NCBI GenBank assembly: GCA_050747825.1
Contig: JBOGJG010000215.1
Span: forward strand, 1 to 35,729
Direction: 5' to 3'
Length of the DNA stretch: 35,729 bases
Origin: JBOGJG01 sp050747825
GTDB lineage: Bacteria; Acidobacteriota; UBA6911; RPQK01; JBOGJG01
Below are positions 23,302-32,059 of the stretch, piece by piece (the stretch's first letter is position 1; each line of letters starts with the position of its first letter). The translations under genes were made by a program, and so were the position numbers. The notes under the pieces are model-generated. The model saw only the letters and a list, made by a program, of their open reading frames with translations, ran no database searches and was not told the DNA's origin.

Positions 23302-26300
23302 CTATTCCAGCACTTTGCCGGGCACCGCTGAGAGGTAATCGAGGCTGCCGTTGCCGAAGAGCTGCTGTCCCACCAGCGGGTGAGTGGACTCGATGATGAT
23401 ATAGCCCCCGATTTGTGAAGCCGTGGAGGCGAGCAGCACCTCGAGCACTTCAGAGATCCGCTGGTTTTCGTCCAACTCCCGCGTCAATTCGTCTTGCAGG
23501 ACGCCGAACTGATCAAACACCCTGATAATCACTTCAGCCGTGCCCGGCCCCGGCTTGAAAAGAGCTACGCCTGTAAACAGGTCCAGGGCGGGCGTGGGAC
23601 CGAGCGATCCGTTCGCCACATGGCTGAAAATAGCTTTTCTGAACAGCAAGCTCTGAAGAGGAAGGGCGGCTGCATAACGGGCTTGTGATGGTTCACCAAA
23701 CACGACGTCTCCGATCACGCCCGTCCCGTCCGCGTCCACGCGGATTGATCCTACCGTCGCGGATGTATTGGTGTTCCTCAGGCCGCCGCCAAGGACATTA
23801 GCCAAATCCTGCTGAAGCGATTGGTTTGGCTGAATAGAGAAGACCTGAGGGACGCCGACAATTTGACCATCTTCGCCAAAGACCGTCACAGTAACACTCC
23901 TGAGGGAGTCTCCCACATTGACGATCTTGATGCTGGTAAAGAAGCCTCCGCCTACGGCCATTTGGGCGGAAAAGGAGGCGGTCTGGGAGGCACCGAAAGA
24001 GGCGTTCAATCCCAGAACAGACTCGGGTAGCTCGATCAACTCGAAGCCGACGGCGCCCGGTCCTGAGATCACCTCCACCCGAACAAAGCCGTCACTCAGC
24101 CGGATTTGCTCGCCGAAAATCGAAGTGAGAGACTCACTGAGCCGTCCCAGGGGAGGAAGTGATCGCGAGACCTCTGGAATAACCGGCTGGCCGTTGGGAT
24201 TAAAAAGAGTAATTCGCAGCTCGATCGCCTCATCATTCGGGTTCGCAATGCTGAGAATAGTCTGGGCGTCCTGAGGATCGAGAGCCGGAAAAACATCCAT
24301 TCCCTGAAAGACCCGTGTAAAGTACAAAACCTTCGACTGTTCGGTAAAGGCTACTGCCCCGTCCAGCTTGGTCATGTTTCCGTCCAAACCGTTTCCGAAC
24401 TGAAAGAAGCTGCCCAGCTCCGAAGTACTGGAGCTCATTCGAACCCAACCGTTGCGCTCGGAATCGACAGGAACCTGGAAAAACTCGAAGTCCAATTTCG
24501 CAATTTGGGCCTGACTGTCAATCACTTCGGAATGGGGATTATCCGGAAAGGGCAGAAGGCTGCCGTCCTCGGAAATTCCTTCGACCTGCAGGGGAGCGTC
24601 TTGAGCTGAAAAGTTCGTCACTGCATAAGCGGAGAAATTATTCGCATCGCCGCTCAAGGACGGGAACAGCAGTCGCTCACTCAGCTCCGACACCTGGAAG
24701 AAAACCTGCCGGCCGGTTAAATCAAACGAAGTATCCAGGAATTCCTCGAAAATCGGCGAGTTCCCGACCGGGATGAGGCCACCCAGGGCGGAAAGATCGG
24801 AGGGCTGGCCCGGCACTGAGTTCCCGGGCGTGATCCCGACGATGGCCTGCCTCTCGACAAGCTGATCGCCAAGTGGCTCCTGGTCTGGAGTAACCTCCAC
24901 CTGTTCGTAATCGAACAGGATGTCACCGGTGGAAAAGAGGGTCACAGAGAAGGTATTGCCCGGCGGCGTTCCCGAGTCCGCGAATTCGGGCACGTTTTGC
25001 CAGGTCAAGGTCACCTTGCCCGGCTCCTCAGCGGCGCTGATTTCACCCGCCTTACCGGGGTCCAGGTCGGTAAAAAGAGGAGCGATTCGGGGCAACTCGG
25101 ACAGGAAGCGTTCCACACTTCTCGCCTGGCCTGGCTGGCTGTCGCCCAATCCGAAGGTCAGGTTTCCGTCGCTATTGACCACGACCCGGGTGTAAACCTC
25201 GCCAAAAAAGGGAAAGGTAAATCCTTCCGGAAATACATAAGTCATCCCGTCGTCGTCACCCAGCAGGTCGAGACGATTCAACTGCTCGTTGGCTACGACA
25301 TCGATTCCTTCAAGAGTGGCGCCCGCTTCCACATGGAGGCGAACCCTTTCGGAGGGCGAATCAGTAAATGGGTCCCCCGATTCTTCATCGCCGTTGTAAA
25401 AATCCTTTGAAAAATTCGTGAAAACACCTACGAAAGGTCCCACCGAGCTGCCTGGGTCATGAAACAGCAGAGGCTCGATGAAAACGGCATAGGTGCCAGG
25501 CTGCAAACCAGGGAGCTCGTAGCTGCCATCACCGCTGATCAGGTAGTCGGAGATGACAGACACGACTTCCTGCTGCGGGTCGAGAGGCGTGCCCAGCTCC
25601 GGGTGGAGCATGACCGCAACCACATTGGCGCCCTGAAAGGCTTCGCCCGTCCGTCTCTGCACCGTCCCCTTGATCGTTCCGGTTGAACTGCGGAAATCGT
25701 CCTCCGGATATATCCAGGAAACCCAGGCTTTATCGTCGCGGACCGGTACTTTGGTCCCCCCGGCGACAACCATGGGAAACATGAGCGGGACCGTCTGCCT
25801 CTGAGGCACGGGCAGAAAGCGTGAAGCAAATTCGTGATTGGCCTGGCTGTGGTCCAGACCGATCATGTGCCCGATCTCGTGAGTGACGGCCTGGTCGAAG
25901 GTATTGTCGCCCGCTCTCTTGCCATTCAAAATGGCAAATGCTGAGACGATCCGTCTTGTCATCAAGTTCAGAATGGGCGCTCCAACACCCAGTGTGACGT
26001 TGCTGCTGCCCTCCCCCTTGAGGTCTTCAATAATAGAGCCGTCGGCATCGAATATGACGGGATTCTGATTGCTGGTCAGAATCCCATCCTCGTAATTTGA
26101 GGCGTTGATATCCTGACTTAGAAAACCGTTGTCCTGAAAGCGGATGCGGGCAGTGGAGACATCCTCCCATTTTTGAAAACCCTCTCGAACGAACGTAGAA
26201 ACAGTGGAGTTGGTTTCCAGGTCTTTATCCAGGGTAAACCGAATCCGGGCCATGGTGTCCCACCTGAAAGCCCCGACACCCGGCTGCACAGCAGTCGGAC

Positions 26301-26376
26301 CGCCTGCCAGAAGAAGTGAGGACGAGACGAGCAGAGATGCCGGCAAGACTTGCCCTACCTTCAGCAACCTTCTCAT
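23302..26376 (-). CDS. Large secreted matrixin-type zinc metalloprotease with nidogen-like and repeat domains
   Basis: A 1024-aa exported protein. A signal peptide (residues 1-25, LPASLLVSSSLLLAGG) leads to a metzincin domain with the zinc motif HEIGHMIGLDH (His166, Glu167, His170, His176) and a Met-turn candidate in VPLMFPM. A carboxypeptidase-regulatory-like sandwich follows (GTIKGTVQRRTGEAFQGANVV, then GSYELPGLQPGTYAVFIEP). A nidogen-like region is next, with FPFFGEVYTRVVVNSDGNLTFG, PRIAPLFTDLDP and NTFSVTLFSTGDILFDYEQV. The C-terminal 400 residues look like repeated beta-sandwich surface modules. It could process extracellular proteins or act as an adhesive matrix enzyme. It overlaps the upstream partner gene by 4 bases (ATGA). 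A propeptide with a Cys switch is not evident. Confidence 0.85.
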   Translation of the reverse strand: MRRLLKVGQVLPASLLVSSSLLLAGGPTAVQPGVGAFRWDTMARIRFTLDKDLETNSTVSTFVREGFQKWEDVSTARIRFQDNGFLSQDINASNYEDGILTSNQNPVIFDADGSIIEDLKGEGSSNVTLGVGAPILNLMTRRIVSAFAILNGKRAGDNTFDQAVTHEIGHMIGLDHSQANHEFASRFLPVPQRQTVPLMFPMVVAGGTKVPVRDDKAWVSWIYPEDDFRSSTGTIKGTVQRRTGEAFQGANVVAVMLHPELGTPLDPQQEVVSVISDYLISGDGSYELPGLQPGTYAVFIEPLLFHDPGSSVGPFVGVFTNFSKDFYNGDEESGDPFTDSPSERVRLHVEAGATLEGIDVVANEQLNRLDLLGDDDGMTYVFPEGFTFPFFGEVYTRVVVNSDGNLTFGLGDSQPGQARSVERFLSELPRIAPLFTDLDPGKAGEISAAEEPGKVTLTWQNVPEFADSGTPPGNTFSVTLFSTGDILFDYEQVEVTPDQEPLGDQLVERQAIVGITPGNSVPGQPSDLSALGGLIPVGNSPIFEEFLDTSFDLTGRQVFFQVSELSERLLFPSLSGDANNFSAYAVTNFSAQDAPLQVEGISEDGSLLPFPDNPHSEVIDSQAQIAKLDFEFFQVPVDSERNGWVRMSSSTSELGSFFQFGNGLDGNMTKLDGAVAFTEQSKVLYFTRVFQGMDVFPALDPQDAQTILSIANPNDEAIELRITLFNPNGQPVIPEVSRSLPPLGRLSESLTSIFGEQIRLSDGFVRVEVISGPGAVGFELIELPESVLGLNASFGASQTASFSAQMAVGGGFFTSIKIVNVGDSLRSVTVTVFGEDGQIVGVPQVFSIQPNQSLQQDLANVLGGGLRNTNTSATVGSIRVDADGTGVIGDVVFGEPSQARYAAALPLQSLLFRKAIFSHVANGSLGPTPALDLFTGVALFKPGPGTAEVIIRVFDQFGVLQDELTRELDENQRISEVLEVLLASTASQIGGYIIIESTHPLVGQQLFGNGSLDYLSAVPGKVLE

Positions 26377-27053
26377 TGAGGGGATTTTCCCGGCTTCTGG
26401 TGAAAACGACTGATCTTTTGGACGGCTGGAGAAAGAAGGCTCAGTGGAATCGGCTCATCTTTGCCGATGGCGTCATGTTCTCCGGCAGTCAGACCCAGTT
26501 GACGGACCTTTTCATTGGAGAGGCCATAGCTCAGATTTCGGTTCCTGAGGCCATTAATAAATCCGATTTTTCCGTCGGCGGTCTTGGTCACGGCAAATCT
26601 TCCCTGAATCTCCCCTACGGGACTGGTCAATCCCAATCGACTGTCACCGTGAAGGAAAAGCAATACTTCCTCCCCTGTGCGATAGGAGGGCTGCCCGGTT
26701 GCGGCCGAAGCCCCCAGCTTCGCCTGCCGGACCACAACCTCATCCCCGGAGCTGATACCCTTGATGCCCCGATGGACCTTGAAAACGGAGGTCTCGACCA
26801 TCAGGCCAAGAGACGGATCAAGCGCCACTCTGGACGAAAGACACTGTCCCCAAAACACCCGGTCGGCAAACTGAACCATCTCCGAGAGGTTGACCATCCG
26901 GACGGTGGCAGCCGTTGCTGTAGTGATCGCAAAAAGCGCGATCAGAAACCAGGCTGTAGTCCGTAGGCTGTAGGCTGTAGGCCTAGTTCGAAAGGCTTGA
27001 AGCTTGGAACCTGAAACTGTAGTGTTAAGCTCGAAATTTTTCCGATAATTCAT
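26373..27053 (-). CDS. Exported protein of unknown function, partner of the metalloprotease
   Basis: A 226-aa protein with a signal-like hydrophobic stretch (WFLIALFAITTATAATV, about residues 35-52) and a soluble beta-rich domain after it (FADRVFWGQCLSSRVAL, VFKVHRGIKGI, GEEVLLFLHGDSRLG, VGEIQGRFAVTK). I cannot name the family. The ATG at 27053 gives an unusually long N-terminal region; part of it (about residues 23-34, TRPTAYSLRTTA) is encoded by the heptamer cluster at 26951-26985, so a shorter original leader may have been extended. The stop overlaps the protease start by ATGA, which argues for a joint function, perhaps chaperone, inhibitor or surface partner (inference). Confidence 0.72.
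   Translation of the reverse strand: MNYRKNFELNTTVSGSKLQAFRTRPTAYSLRTTAWFLIALFAITTATAATVRMVNLSEMVQFADRVFWGQCLSSRVALDPSLGLMVETSVFKVHRGIKGISSGDEVVVRQAKLGASAATGQPSYRTGEEVLLFLHGDSRLGLTSPVGEIQGRFAVTKTADGKIGFINGLRNRNLSYGLSNEKVRQLGLTAGEHDAIGKDEPIPLSLLSPAVQKISRFHQKPGKSPQ
26951..26985. repeat. Tandem heptamer cluster (AGGCTGT), 5 units, coding
   Basis: AGGCTGT, AGTCCGT, AGGCTGT, AGGCTGT, AGGCCTA run in tandem in the leader region of the 26373-27053 gene and are translated. The unit is the reverse complement of that at 27103-27130, so the two clusters face each other across the divergent promoter region. Confidence 0.75.
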
Positions 27054-27102
27054 AATCTATGAAGTCTTATAGTATCAAAAGAGCTTCTCCAATCAGTTTT
27101 TT

Positions 27103-27130
27103 GCCTACAGTCTACAGCCTACAGCCTGTA
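27103..27130. repeat. Tandem heptamer cluster (GCCTACA), 4 units, before the methyltransferase gene
   Basis: GCCTACA, GTCTACA, GCCTACA, GCCTGTA end 10 bases before the ATG at 27141. They are inverted relative to the cluster at 26951-26985. The transcript leader of the methyltransferase gene probably contains them, and no clear ribosome site remains in front of that ATG. Confidence 0.75.
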
Positions 27131-27140
27131 TTCAAGTGAC

Positions 27141-28394
27141 ATGAAACACCATTCTCTCCAGAAAATTGCGGCGAGGATATTTGGGAACCGGGATACTGAG
27201 TCCATCCGGCGCTGGGTGGAGTACTGGGAAAACAGCCGGGTGCGAAACAAGGAGCTGATTGAGTCTTTTCAGCCGCTGGTGGCCATGGATTTCACAGGCA
27301 AATCCATTCTGGATATTGGGTGCGGCACGGGAGGTCTTGGAGAACTGGTCAGCGATGGCTGCCGGGCCTATGTAGGAGGCGATTTTAATTATCACGTCCT
27401 GCAGTTTGCGCAGGCGGGACCTCGTCGCAGTTACCTGCAGTGCAGCGCTACGGCGCTTCCCTTTGCTGACCGGTCTTTCGACTATATTTTTGCCTTCGAT
27501 GTGATCGAACATCTGGTGGGAGGAAAACCCTGGCAAGTTCAGTTCCTGCTGGAAATGAAACGCGTGCTCCGTCCACTGGGGATGATCTTTTTGACGACTC
27601 CCAATCGCTTTTACCCTTTCGAAGGGCATTCCAGGCTTTATTTTCATCATTATTTATCTTCAGCCTTCAGCGACCGGTATCTGGCCTGGCGCAATCCCGG
27701 TTTTTTGCGCGAACATGGCAGCTTTGCTGAAATTCGGCTCCTCACGCCGGGCGGATTCAGAGACTGCCTCAGGAAAAGCCGGCTGGCCCTGCTTCACGAC
27801 CTCCCCTGTGGCCTGGATCGAGAAGAATACCGCCGCTTGTTTCCCCTGCGCGGAGTCCTGGCCCGCCTGGGCGCGGGGTGGTATCCCCATGCCGAGTTCT
27901 GGGGCATTTTGACTCATGAAAAACAGCGGCGGCGGCTCCGATTGAAGCTCAAGAAGCACTGGTTTTACGAAAATAATCAACCCTCTCCGCAGGACCCGGG
28001 GGACTTCGACTCCAGCATCGACTTCACGCGCAAATCCTATGGCCACCAATTGGGCGCCGGCTGGCACTGGTACGAAATGCAGGGACAGGGATACCGCTGG
28101 ACGCAACAGGAGGCCACCTGCTACCTGGAGAGCAAGACTACGGTGCGCCGCCTGCGCCTTCGCGGCTACAGTCCGCGCAAGAACCGTCTGGATGTAAGGG
28201 TGGACGGCCTGCGCGTAGGAGAGCGGCCCCTGGATTCCGGCGAGCCTTTTGAGCTCGAATATCTGATTCCCTTTTCCGAAACGTTTCAGCACCTCTTCGA
28301 AGTACGGATTCACTGCCAGCAGGTATTCCACCCGGGAAACGCCCGGGATGAGCGGGAACTGGGAGTGATGATATCCTCTATTGAGCTGTTCTGA
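27141..28394 (+). CDS. SAM-dependent methyltransferase with C-terminal beta domain
   Basis: A 417-aa class I methyltransferase. Motif I is ILDIGCGTGGLGEL (about residues 55-68) and the acidic loop end is GGDFNYHVLQFA. The catalytic-side motif FDYIFAFDVIEHLVGG and the post motif LRPLGMIFLTTPNRFYPF match the Methyltransf_11 group. An additional C-terminal region (about 290-417, with ATCYLESKTTVRRLRLRGYS and RELGVMISSIEL) looks like a beta-sandwich, possibly carbohydrate-binding. It overlaps the glycosyltransferase gene by one base (TGATG), so it probably methylates a glycan or lipid-linked sugar made by the cassette (inference). The exact acceptor is unknown. Confidence 0.85.
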   Translation: MKHHSLQKIAARIFGNRDTESIRRWVEYWENSRVRNKELIESFQPLVAMDFTGKSILDIGCGTGGLGELVSDGCRAYVGGDFNYHVLQFAQAGPRRSYLQCSATALPFADRSFDYIFAFDVIEHLVGGKPWQVQFLLEMKRVLRPLGMIFLTTPNRFYPFEGHSRLYFHHYLSSAFSDRYLAWRNPGFLREHGSFAEIRLLTPGGFRDCLRKSRLALLHDLPCGLDREEYRRLFPLRGVLARLGAGWYPHAEFWGILTHEKQRRRLRLKLKKHWFYENNQPSPQDPGDFDSSIDFTRKSYGHQLGAGWHWYEMQGQGYRWTQQEATCYLESKTTVRRLRLRGYSPRKNRLDVRVDGLRVGERPLDSGEPFELEYLIPFSETFQHLFEVRIHCQQVFHPGNARDERELGVMISSIELF

Positions 28395-30766
28395 TGCTGG
28401 CACGAATTCTTCTCTGGCTTTTATTTCTTCCCCTTCAGGCCATCCTGATCGGCTTCCTGGCTGCCGTTGAGACCCTGCGCTTCCTCTGGCATTCGATCAT
28501 ACCGGGATCGGGAAAGCAGTCCTCAACTCCCCGGAATGCCGAGTTCTGCTCAATCGTCATAGTGACCTGGAACGGCAGGCATCTGTTGGAGGAAAGCCTT
28601 CCGGCTTTAATGAAAGCCCTGGAATTCACGGAAAAAGAGCACGAGATTATTGTGGTTGATAATGGCAGTCAGGATGACAGCTTGAGCTGGCTCCAATCGG
28701 CTTATCCGAAGATCCGGGTAATTGCGCTTCCAGACAATCTGGGGTTTGGGGAGGCAAATAATCGGGGAGCGCAGGAGGCCAGGCACGATATTGTCGTTTT
28801 GTTGAACAATGACATGATCGTAGCCGAGGACTTCCTGCCGCCGCTGTTGGAAGGCTTTTCGGATCCCCAGGTCTTCGCGGTCTCCAGCCAGATCCTATTC
28901 CCGAAAGACAAGCGCCGCGAGGAGACTGGAAACACTCAGGCTCGTTTTGAGAGGGGTTACCTGCATCTCTCCCATGAACCCGTTCAACGTTGTTATTATT
29001 CGCGCAAATATCTGCCCGTACTGTGGGCCGGCGGGGGATCTTCCGCGTTCGACTGTCGCCGGTTTTTGGAGCTGGGAGGATTTGCCGCCCTTTTCTCTCC
29101 CTGTTACTTTGAAGACACCGACATCAGTTACCGGGCCTGGCGGCGCGGCTGGAAAGTGCTTCTGGCCGCGCACAGTCGCGTCTTGCACAAACACCGCAGC
29201 AGCAGTTCCACTCGCTTTGGCGCGTCCCAGATTGAGCAACTGGTTGAGGAAAGAAAGCTCTGGTATCTGTGGCGAAACTTCCAACTGGGCACGTTGTTGC
29301 CCCACTTGCTCCTTTTCCCCTTAAATCTGTCCAAATATCTGTCGCCAGGCAATTACCTTCGCGCTCTCCGCAGGTTTCCGCAGGCCCTCTCGGATCGTCT
29401 AAAGGAACCGGCTCGCACCGTTTCAGATCGGGAACTGCAGGACTGGATCCGGCGCCCTTTAAGCTACTTGGATCGATTTCAGCCACAGCGAATTCTTTCT
29501 GCACGAGTTGGCGAAGAAGGGGGATCACTTCGAATCCTGATCGTCAGCGCCTATCTTCCGCATCTGGGATATCACGGAGGCGCCGGCCGCGTCTTTCAGC
29601 TTCTCCGGCAAGTCTCGCGCCATCATCGCATCACTCTGGTGACCTTCATCGAAACTCAGAAGGAATTCGAAGAGCTGGAGCAGATCACGCCTTACTGCGC
29701 ACGGATTGATACGGTCTTCCGCAACAGCTTTACCCCGGTTTCTCCGTTTCCTTACGAGCCCTTTGAGGAATTCAACTGTCCTGCCATGAAGACTAAGCTG
29801 GAGGAGCTTCTGGCGGAGGAAGACTTCGATCTGGTCCACTTTGAGTGGCCTCAAATGGCCCAATATGCCGAGCTGTTCCCGCACACGCCTAAACTGATGA
29901 CCGAGATTGAGGTGAACTACGTCGCCCATCGAAGCCTGGTGAGTGTCGAGCCGAGACTGCTTTTCAAGTTCAAGAAGCTATACAACAGCTATCAGACCTT
30001 CTACCGGGAGTTGGAAATGTGCGGCAAAGTAGACCGGGTAGTATGCGTCACCGACAATGACCGGGATTATCTGCATGGATACGTGGGGAACGAAAAGCTC
30101 CGTATCGTCAATACAGGAGTAGACACACAATTTTACGCCCTCAACGGCGCGTCGGACAAGGGCGCCTTGGAGCCTAACCGCCACGCCATCGCCTTTATTG
30201 GCGCCTTCCGCCATGAGCCCAATGTGGATGCCATGCTCTACTTCACGGAGCAAATCTTTCCCTTGATATTGAAAGAGCAGCCCCTGACCCGTCTTTGCAT
30301 CGTAGGCTCGGCGCCCCCTGCCTGCATTCAGGAACTGGGACAGAATCCAAATATAACCGTAACCGGTTTCGTCCCTGACCTTCGGGACTACTATCAGCAG
30401 GCGCAGGTAGTGGTGGTGCCGCTTCGGACCGGAGTGGGAATTCGGGGCAAGATTCTGGAAGCCTGGGCCGCCGGCAAGGCGGTGGTTGCCACGCCTCTGG
30501 CATGCCAGGGCCTGAACGTGGCTCATGGAGAGAACGTCGTTCTTGCCTCCAGCCCGGAAGAATTCGCCCTCTGGACGGTCGCCCTGCTGCGCGATCCGGA
30601 GTTTTGCCGCAAAATGGGACGTGCCGGACGGGAGACGGTCGAGCGCTATTACGACTGGAATATCCTGGGGGAGCGGATGCTGGAGGTTTATCGGGAATTG
30701 GCGGCGGAGCGAGTTCCAAGTTCCAAGTTCCAATTTCCGAGTGGGGGGTTCTCGGGAAAAACGTGA
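28394..30766 (+). CDS. Bifunctional glycosyltransferase: GT2 domain fused to GT4 domain
   Basis: A 790-aa inner-membrane-associated enzyme. An N-terminal hydrophobic segment (LLWLLFLPLQAILIGFLAAV) comes first. The GT2 domain (about residues 50-300) has the start FCSIVIVTWNGRHLLEESLPA, the base-binding EIIVVDNGSQDDS, and LLNNDMIV as the DxD-like metal site. The GT-B/GT4 domain (about 375-780) begins RILIVSAYLPHLGYHGGAGRV and ends with the donor-binding loop VPLRTGVGIRGKILEAWAAGKAV, containing the family's conserved Glu. Two sugars could thus be added in sequence to a lipid-linked acceptor. Its end is unusual: the final residues are encoded by GTTCCAA heptamers (30713-30740), and GTGA at 30763 starts the next gene. 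Confidence 0.86.
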   Translation: MLARILLWLLFLPLQAILIGFLAAVETLRFLWHSIIPGSGKQSSTPRNAEFCSIVIVTWNGRHLLEESLPALMKALEFTEKEHEIIVVDNGSQDDSLSWLQSAYPKIRVIALPDNLGFGEANNRGAQEARHDIVVLLNNDMIVAEDFLPPLLEGFSDPQVFAVSSQILFPKDKRREETGNTQARFERGYLHLSHEPVQRCYYSRKYLPVLWAGGGSSAFDCRRFLELGGFAALFSPCYFEDTDISYRAWRRGWKVLLAAHSRVLHKHRSSSSTRFGASQIEQLVEERKLWYLWRNFQLGTLLPHLLLFPLNLSKYLSPGNYLRALRRFPQALSDRLKEPARTVSDRELQDWIRRPLSYLDRFQPQRILSARVGEEGGSLRILIVSAYLPHLGYHGGAGRVFQLLRQVSRHHRITLVTFIETQKEFEELEQITPYCARIDTVFRNSFTPVSPFPYEPFEEFNCPAMKTKLEELLAEEDFDLVHFEWPQMAQYAELFPHTPKLMTEIEVNYVAHRSLVSVEPRLLFKFKKLYNSYQTFYRELEMCGKVDRVVCVTDNDRDYLHGYVGNEKLRIVNTGVDTQFYALNGASDKGALEPNRHAIAFIGAFRHEPNVDAMLYFTEQIFPLILKEQPLTRLCIVGSAPPACIQELGQNPNITVTGFVPDLRDYYQQAQVVVVPLRTGVGIRGKILEAWAAGKAVVATPLACQGLNVAHGENVVLASSPEEFALWTVALLRDPEFCRKMGRAGRETVERYYDWNILGERMLEVYRELAAERVPSSKFQFPSGGFSGKT
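30713..30740. repeat. Tandem heptamer cluster (GTTCCAA), coding, 4 units
   Basis: GTTCCAA three times and TTTCCGA once form the last codons of the GT2-GT4 gene (residues VPSSKFQFPS). The same units in reverse complement occur about 200 bases downstream at 30940-30981. Confidence 0.8.
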
Positions 30767-32049
30767 AAGTCTTGCTGGTCCAGTGCTGTCATTTGCCCCA
30801 GTTTTTCTTTGTCGCCGGGAGAGTGCGTCAAAAGCACCCGGAGTGGCAATTGGACGCACTGGTGCTCGATCACCCCCAGGTTCGGCAGGTCCTCAAAGGT
30901 TTTCCTGTCTTTGAGGCAGTAACTTTTTTTCCGAAACATGAACTTGGAACGTGGAACTTGGAACTTGGAACTTGGAGCTACCAGCGCATTCTTTTCCCCC
31001 TACTCACTCGCGGATATTACGGAATCAAGAAAGCAGCCAAAAGCTTAAAGGCCCGGGCCTGGGAAGTAGATTATCTCGGGGAGTTGCGGGAGCTGGAGCC
31101 ATGGCGGTTGAGGAAGTCATTCTTTTTCCCCCTGCACTCGCCTCCCGCCGAGTTTTCGGAATACCCGAAAGCCTTTCCACACCGCTTGCTGGGTTCCGAG
31201 ATCCTGGTCGTGGAAAGTTGCCGCCCCAGTCTGCTGCAGCAGACTGCCGAGGAGCTCGGCAGAATGTTCCCATCAGAGGCTGCAGTCACGCGCGTCCGGG
31301 AGCCGTCGCTGCGAAAGATCTGGCCGGCCTTGCGGGGCCGCAGGTTTGATGAGGCGGTGGTTTTTTTCTCGGGAGAGAAGGGCTTGGCGGGACTCCGCCT
31401 TCTTCCCTTCCTGCTGCGCGTGCCACGAATCCTGATCGTGAACGAGAACGGAGATTATTTTGACGCCGGCGGCCGCACACTGGCGCGTTTCCTGTACAAC
31501 CGGATCCGCTACGGAGCGGCAGTTCCAAGAAAGCCGGAATTACTGCTCATTCAGAGCGAAGAAGAGTCGCTGATCAGTAAAGCCATTCGTGTCCTCCAGC
31601 AGCCTCACGTCGCAAACCAGGCAACGATCCGCATTTTTTGCAGCGAGACTAAGCGAGCCTTCTTCGAAAGTTTGCCCGGCGTGGAACAGGTATTGACCTA
31701 TCGTCCCGGTGCCTGGTTTCAAAATGCGTCGGCAATCTGGAACCTTTTTAAGCTGCGGGCGGACGTAATTGCGGCCGTTTTTTCCGGGCGGCCTATCTTC
31801 CGGGCTCACAAGATGCTCTTCTTTCTGCTTCCCGCCAGAGGCCGGCTCGCTGTCAACGAAAATCTGGACTGTTTCTATCTCACCCGGAAAAATGTCCACA
31901 AGCTGTTCCGCAATCGGAACTCGGGACTGCTTTCCTCCGGGCGGCTGGCGCTGAAATTCGCGCTGTTCCTGCCCCGTTTTTTTTATCTGGTGATTTGGAT
32001 CACTGCCATGAGGCTCAAACGGGCGTATGCTCTCTCTCGTCAGAAGTAA
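30763..32049 (+). CDS. GT-B-like glycosyltransferase-related protein (GT9-like), uncertain
   Basis: A 428-aa protein. It starts at GTG 30763, overlapping the previous stop as GTGA; a longer frame from 30502 exists but would overlap 265 bases of the GT2-GT4 gene. The N-terminus MKVLLVQCCHLPQFFFVAG and VRQKHPEWQLDALV resembles GT9/heptosyltransferase starts. The middle (DEAVVFFSGEKGLAGLRLLPFLLRVPRILIVNENGDYFD) and C-terminal hydrophobic tail (FALFLPRFFYLVIWITAM) are compatible with a membrane-bound GT-B fold, but I see no decisive catalytic motif. Residues about 60-73 (HELGTWNLELGTWS) are encoded by the heptamer array at 30940-30981 and may be a repeat insertion. Role: probably a further step of the surface glycan cassette. 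Confidence 0.7.
   Translation: MKVLLVQCCHLPQFFFVAGRVRQKHPEWQLDALVLDHPQVRQVLKGFPVFEAVTFFPKHELGTWNLELGTWSYQRILFPLLTRGYYGIKKAAKSLKARAWEVDYLGELRELEPWRLRKSFFFPLHSPPAEFSEYPKAFPHRLLGSEILVVESCRPSLLQQTAEELGRMFPSEAAVTRVREPSLRKIWPALRGRRFDEAVVFFSGEKGLAGLRLLPFLLRVPRILIVNENGDYFDAGGRTLARFLYNRIRYGAAVPRKPELLLIQSEEESLISKAIRVLQQPHVANQATIRIFCSETKRAFFESLPGVEQVLTYRPGAWFQNASAIWNLFKLRADVIAAVFSGRPIFRAHKMLFFLLPARGRLAVNENLDCFYLTRKNVHKLFRNRNSGLLSSGRLALKFALFLPRFFYLVIWITAMRLKRAYALSRQK
30940..30981. repeat. Tandem heptamer array (GAACTTG), 6 units, in frame inside a gene
   Basis: GAACTTG, GAACGTG, GAACTTG, GAACTTG, GAACTTG, GAGCTAC occupy 42 bases, a multiple of three, so the reading frame continues through. It is the reverse complement of the GTTCCAA family at 16843 and 30713. 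Confidence 0.85.
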
Positions 32050-32059
32050 GTTTCCCCTG

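Noticed and set aside
30502..30762. Upstream extension of the third glycan gene
   Set aside because: Overlaps the GT4 domain in another frame for over 260 bases; GTG at 30763 with GTGA coupling is the better start.
29978..30859. 293-codon minus-strand frame
   Set aside because: Antisense to the GT4 domain with strong motifs on the other strand; no recognisable domain.
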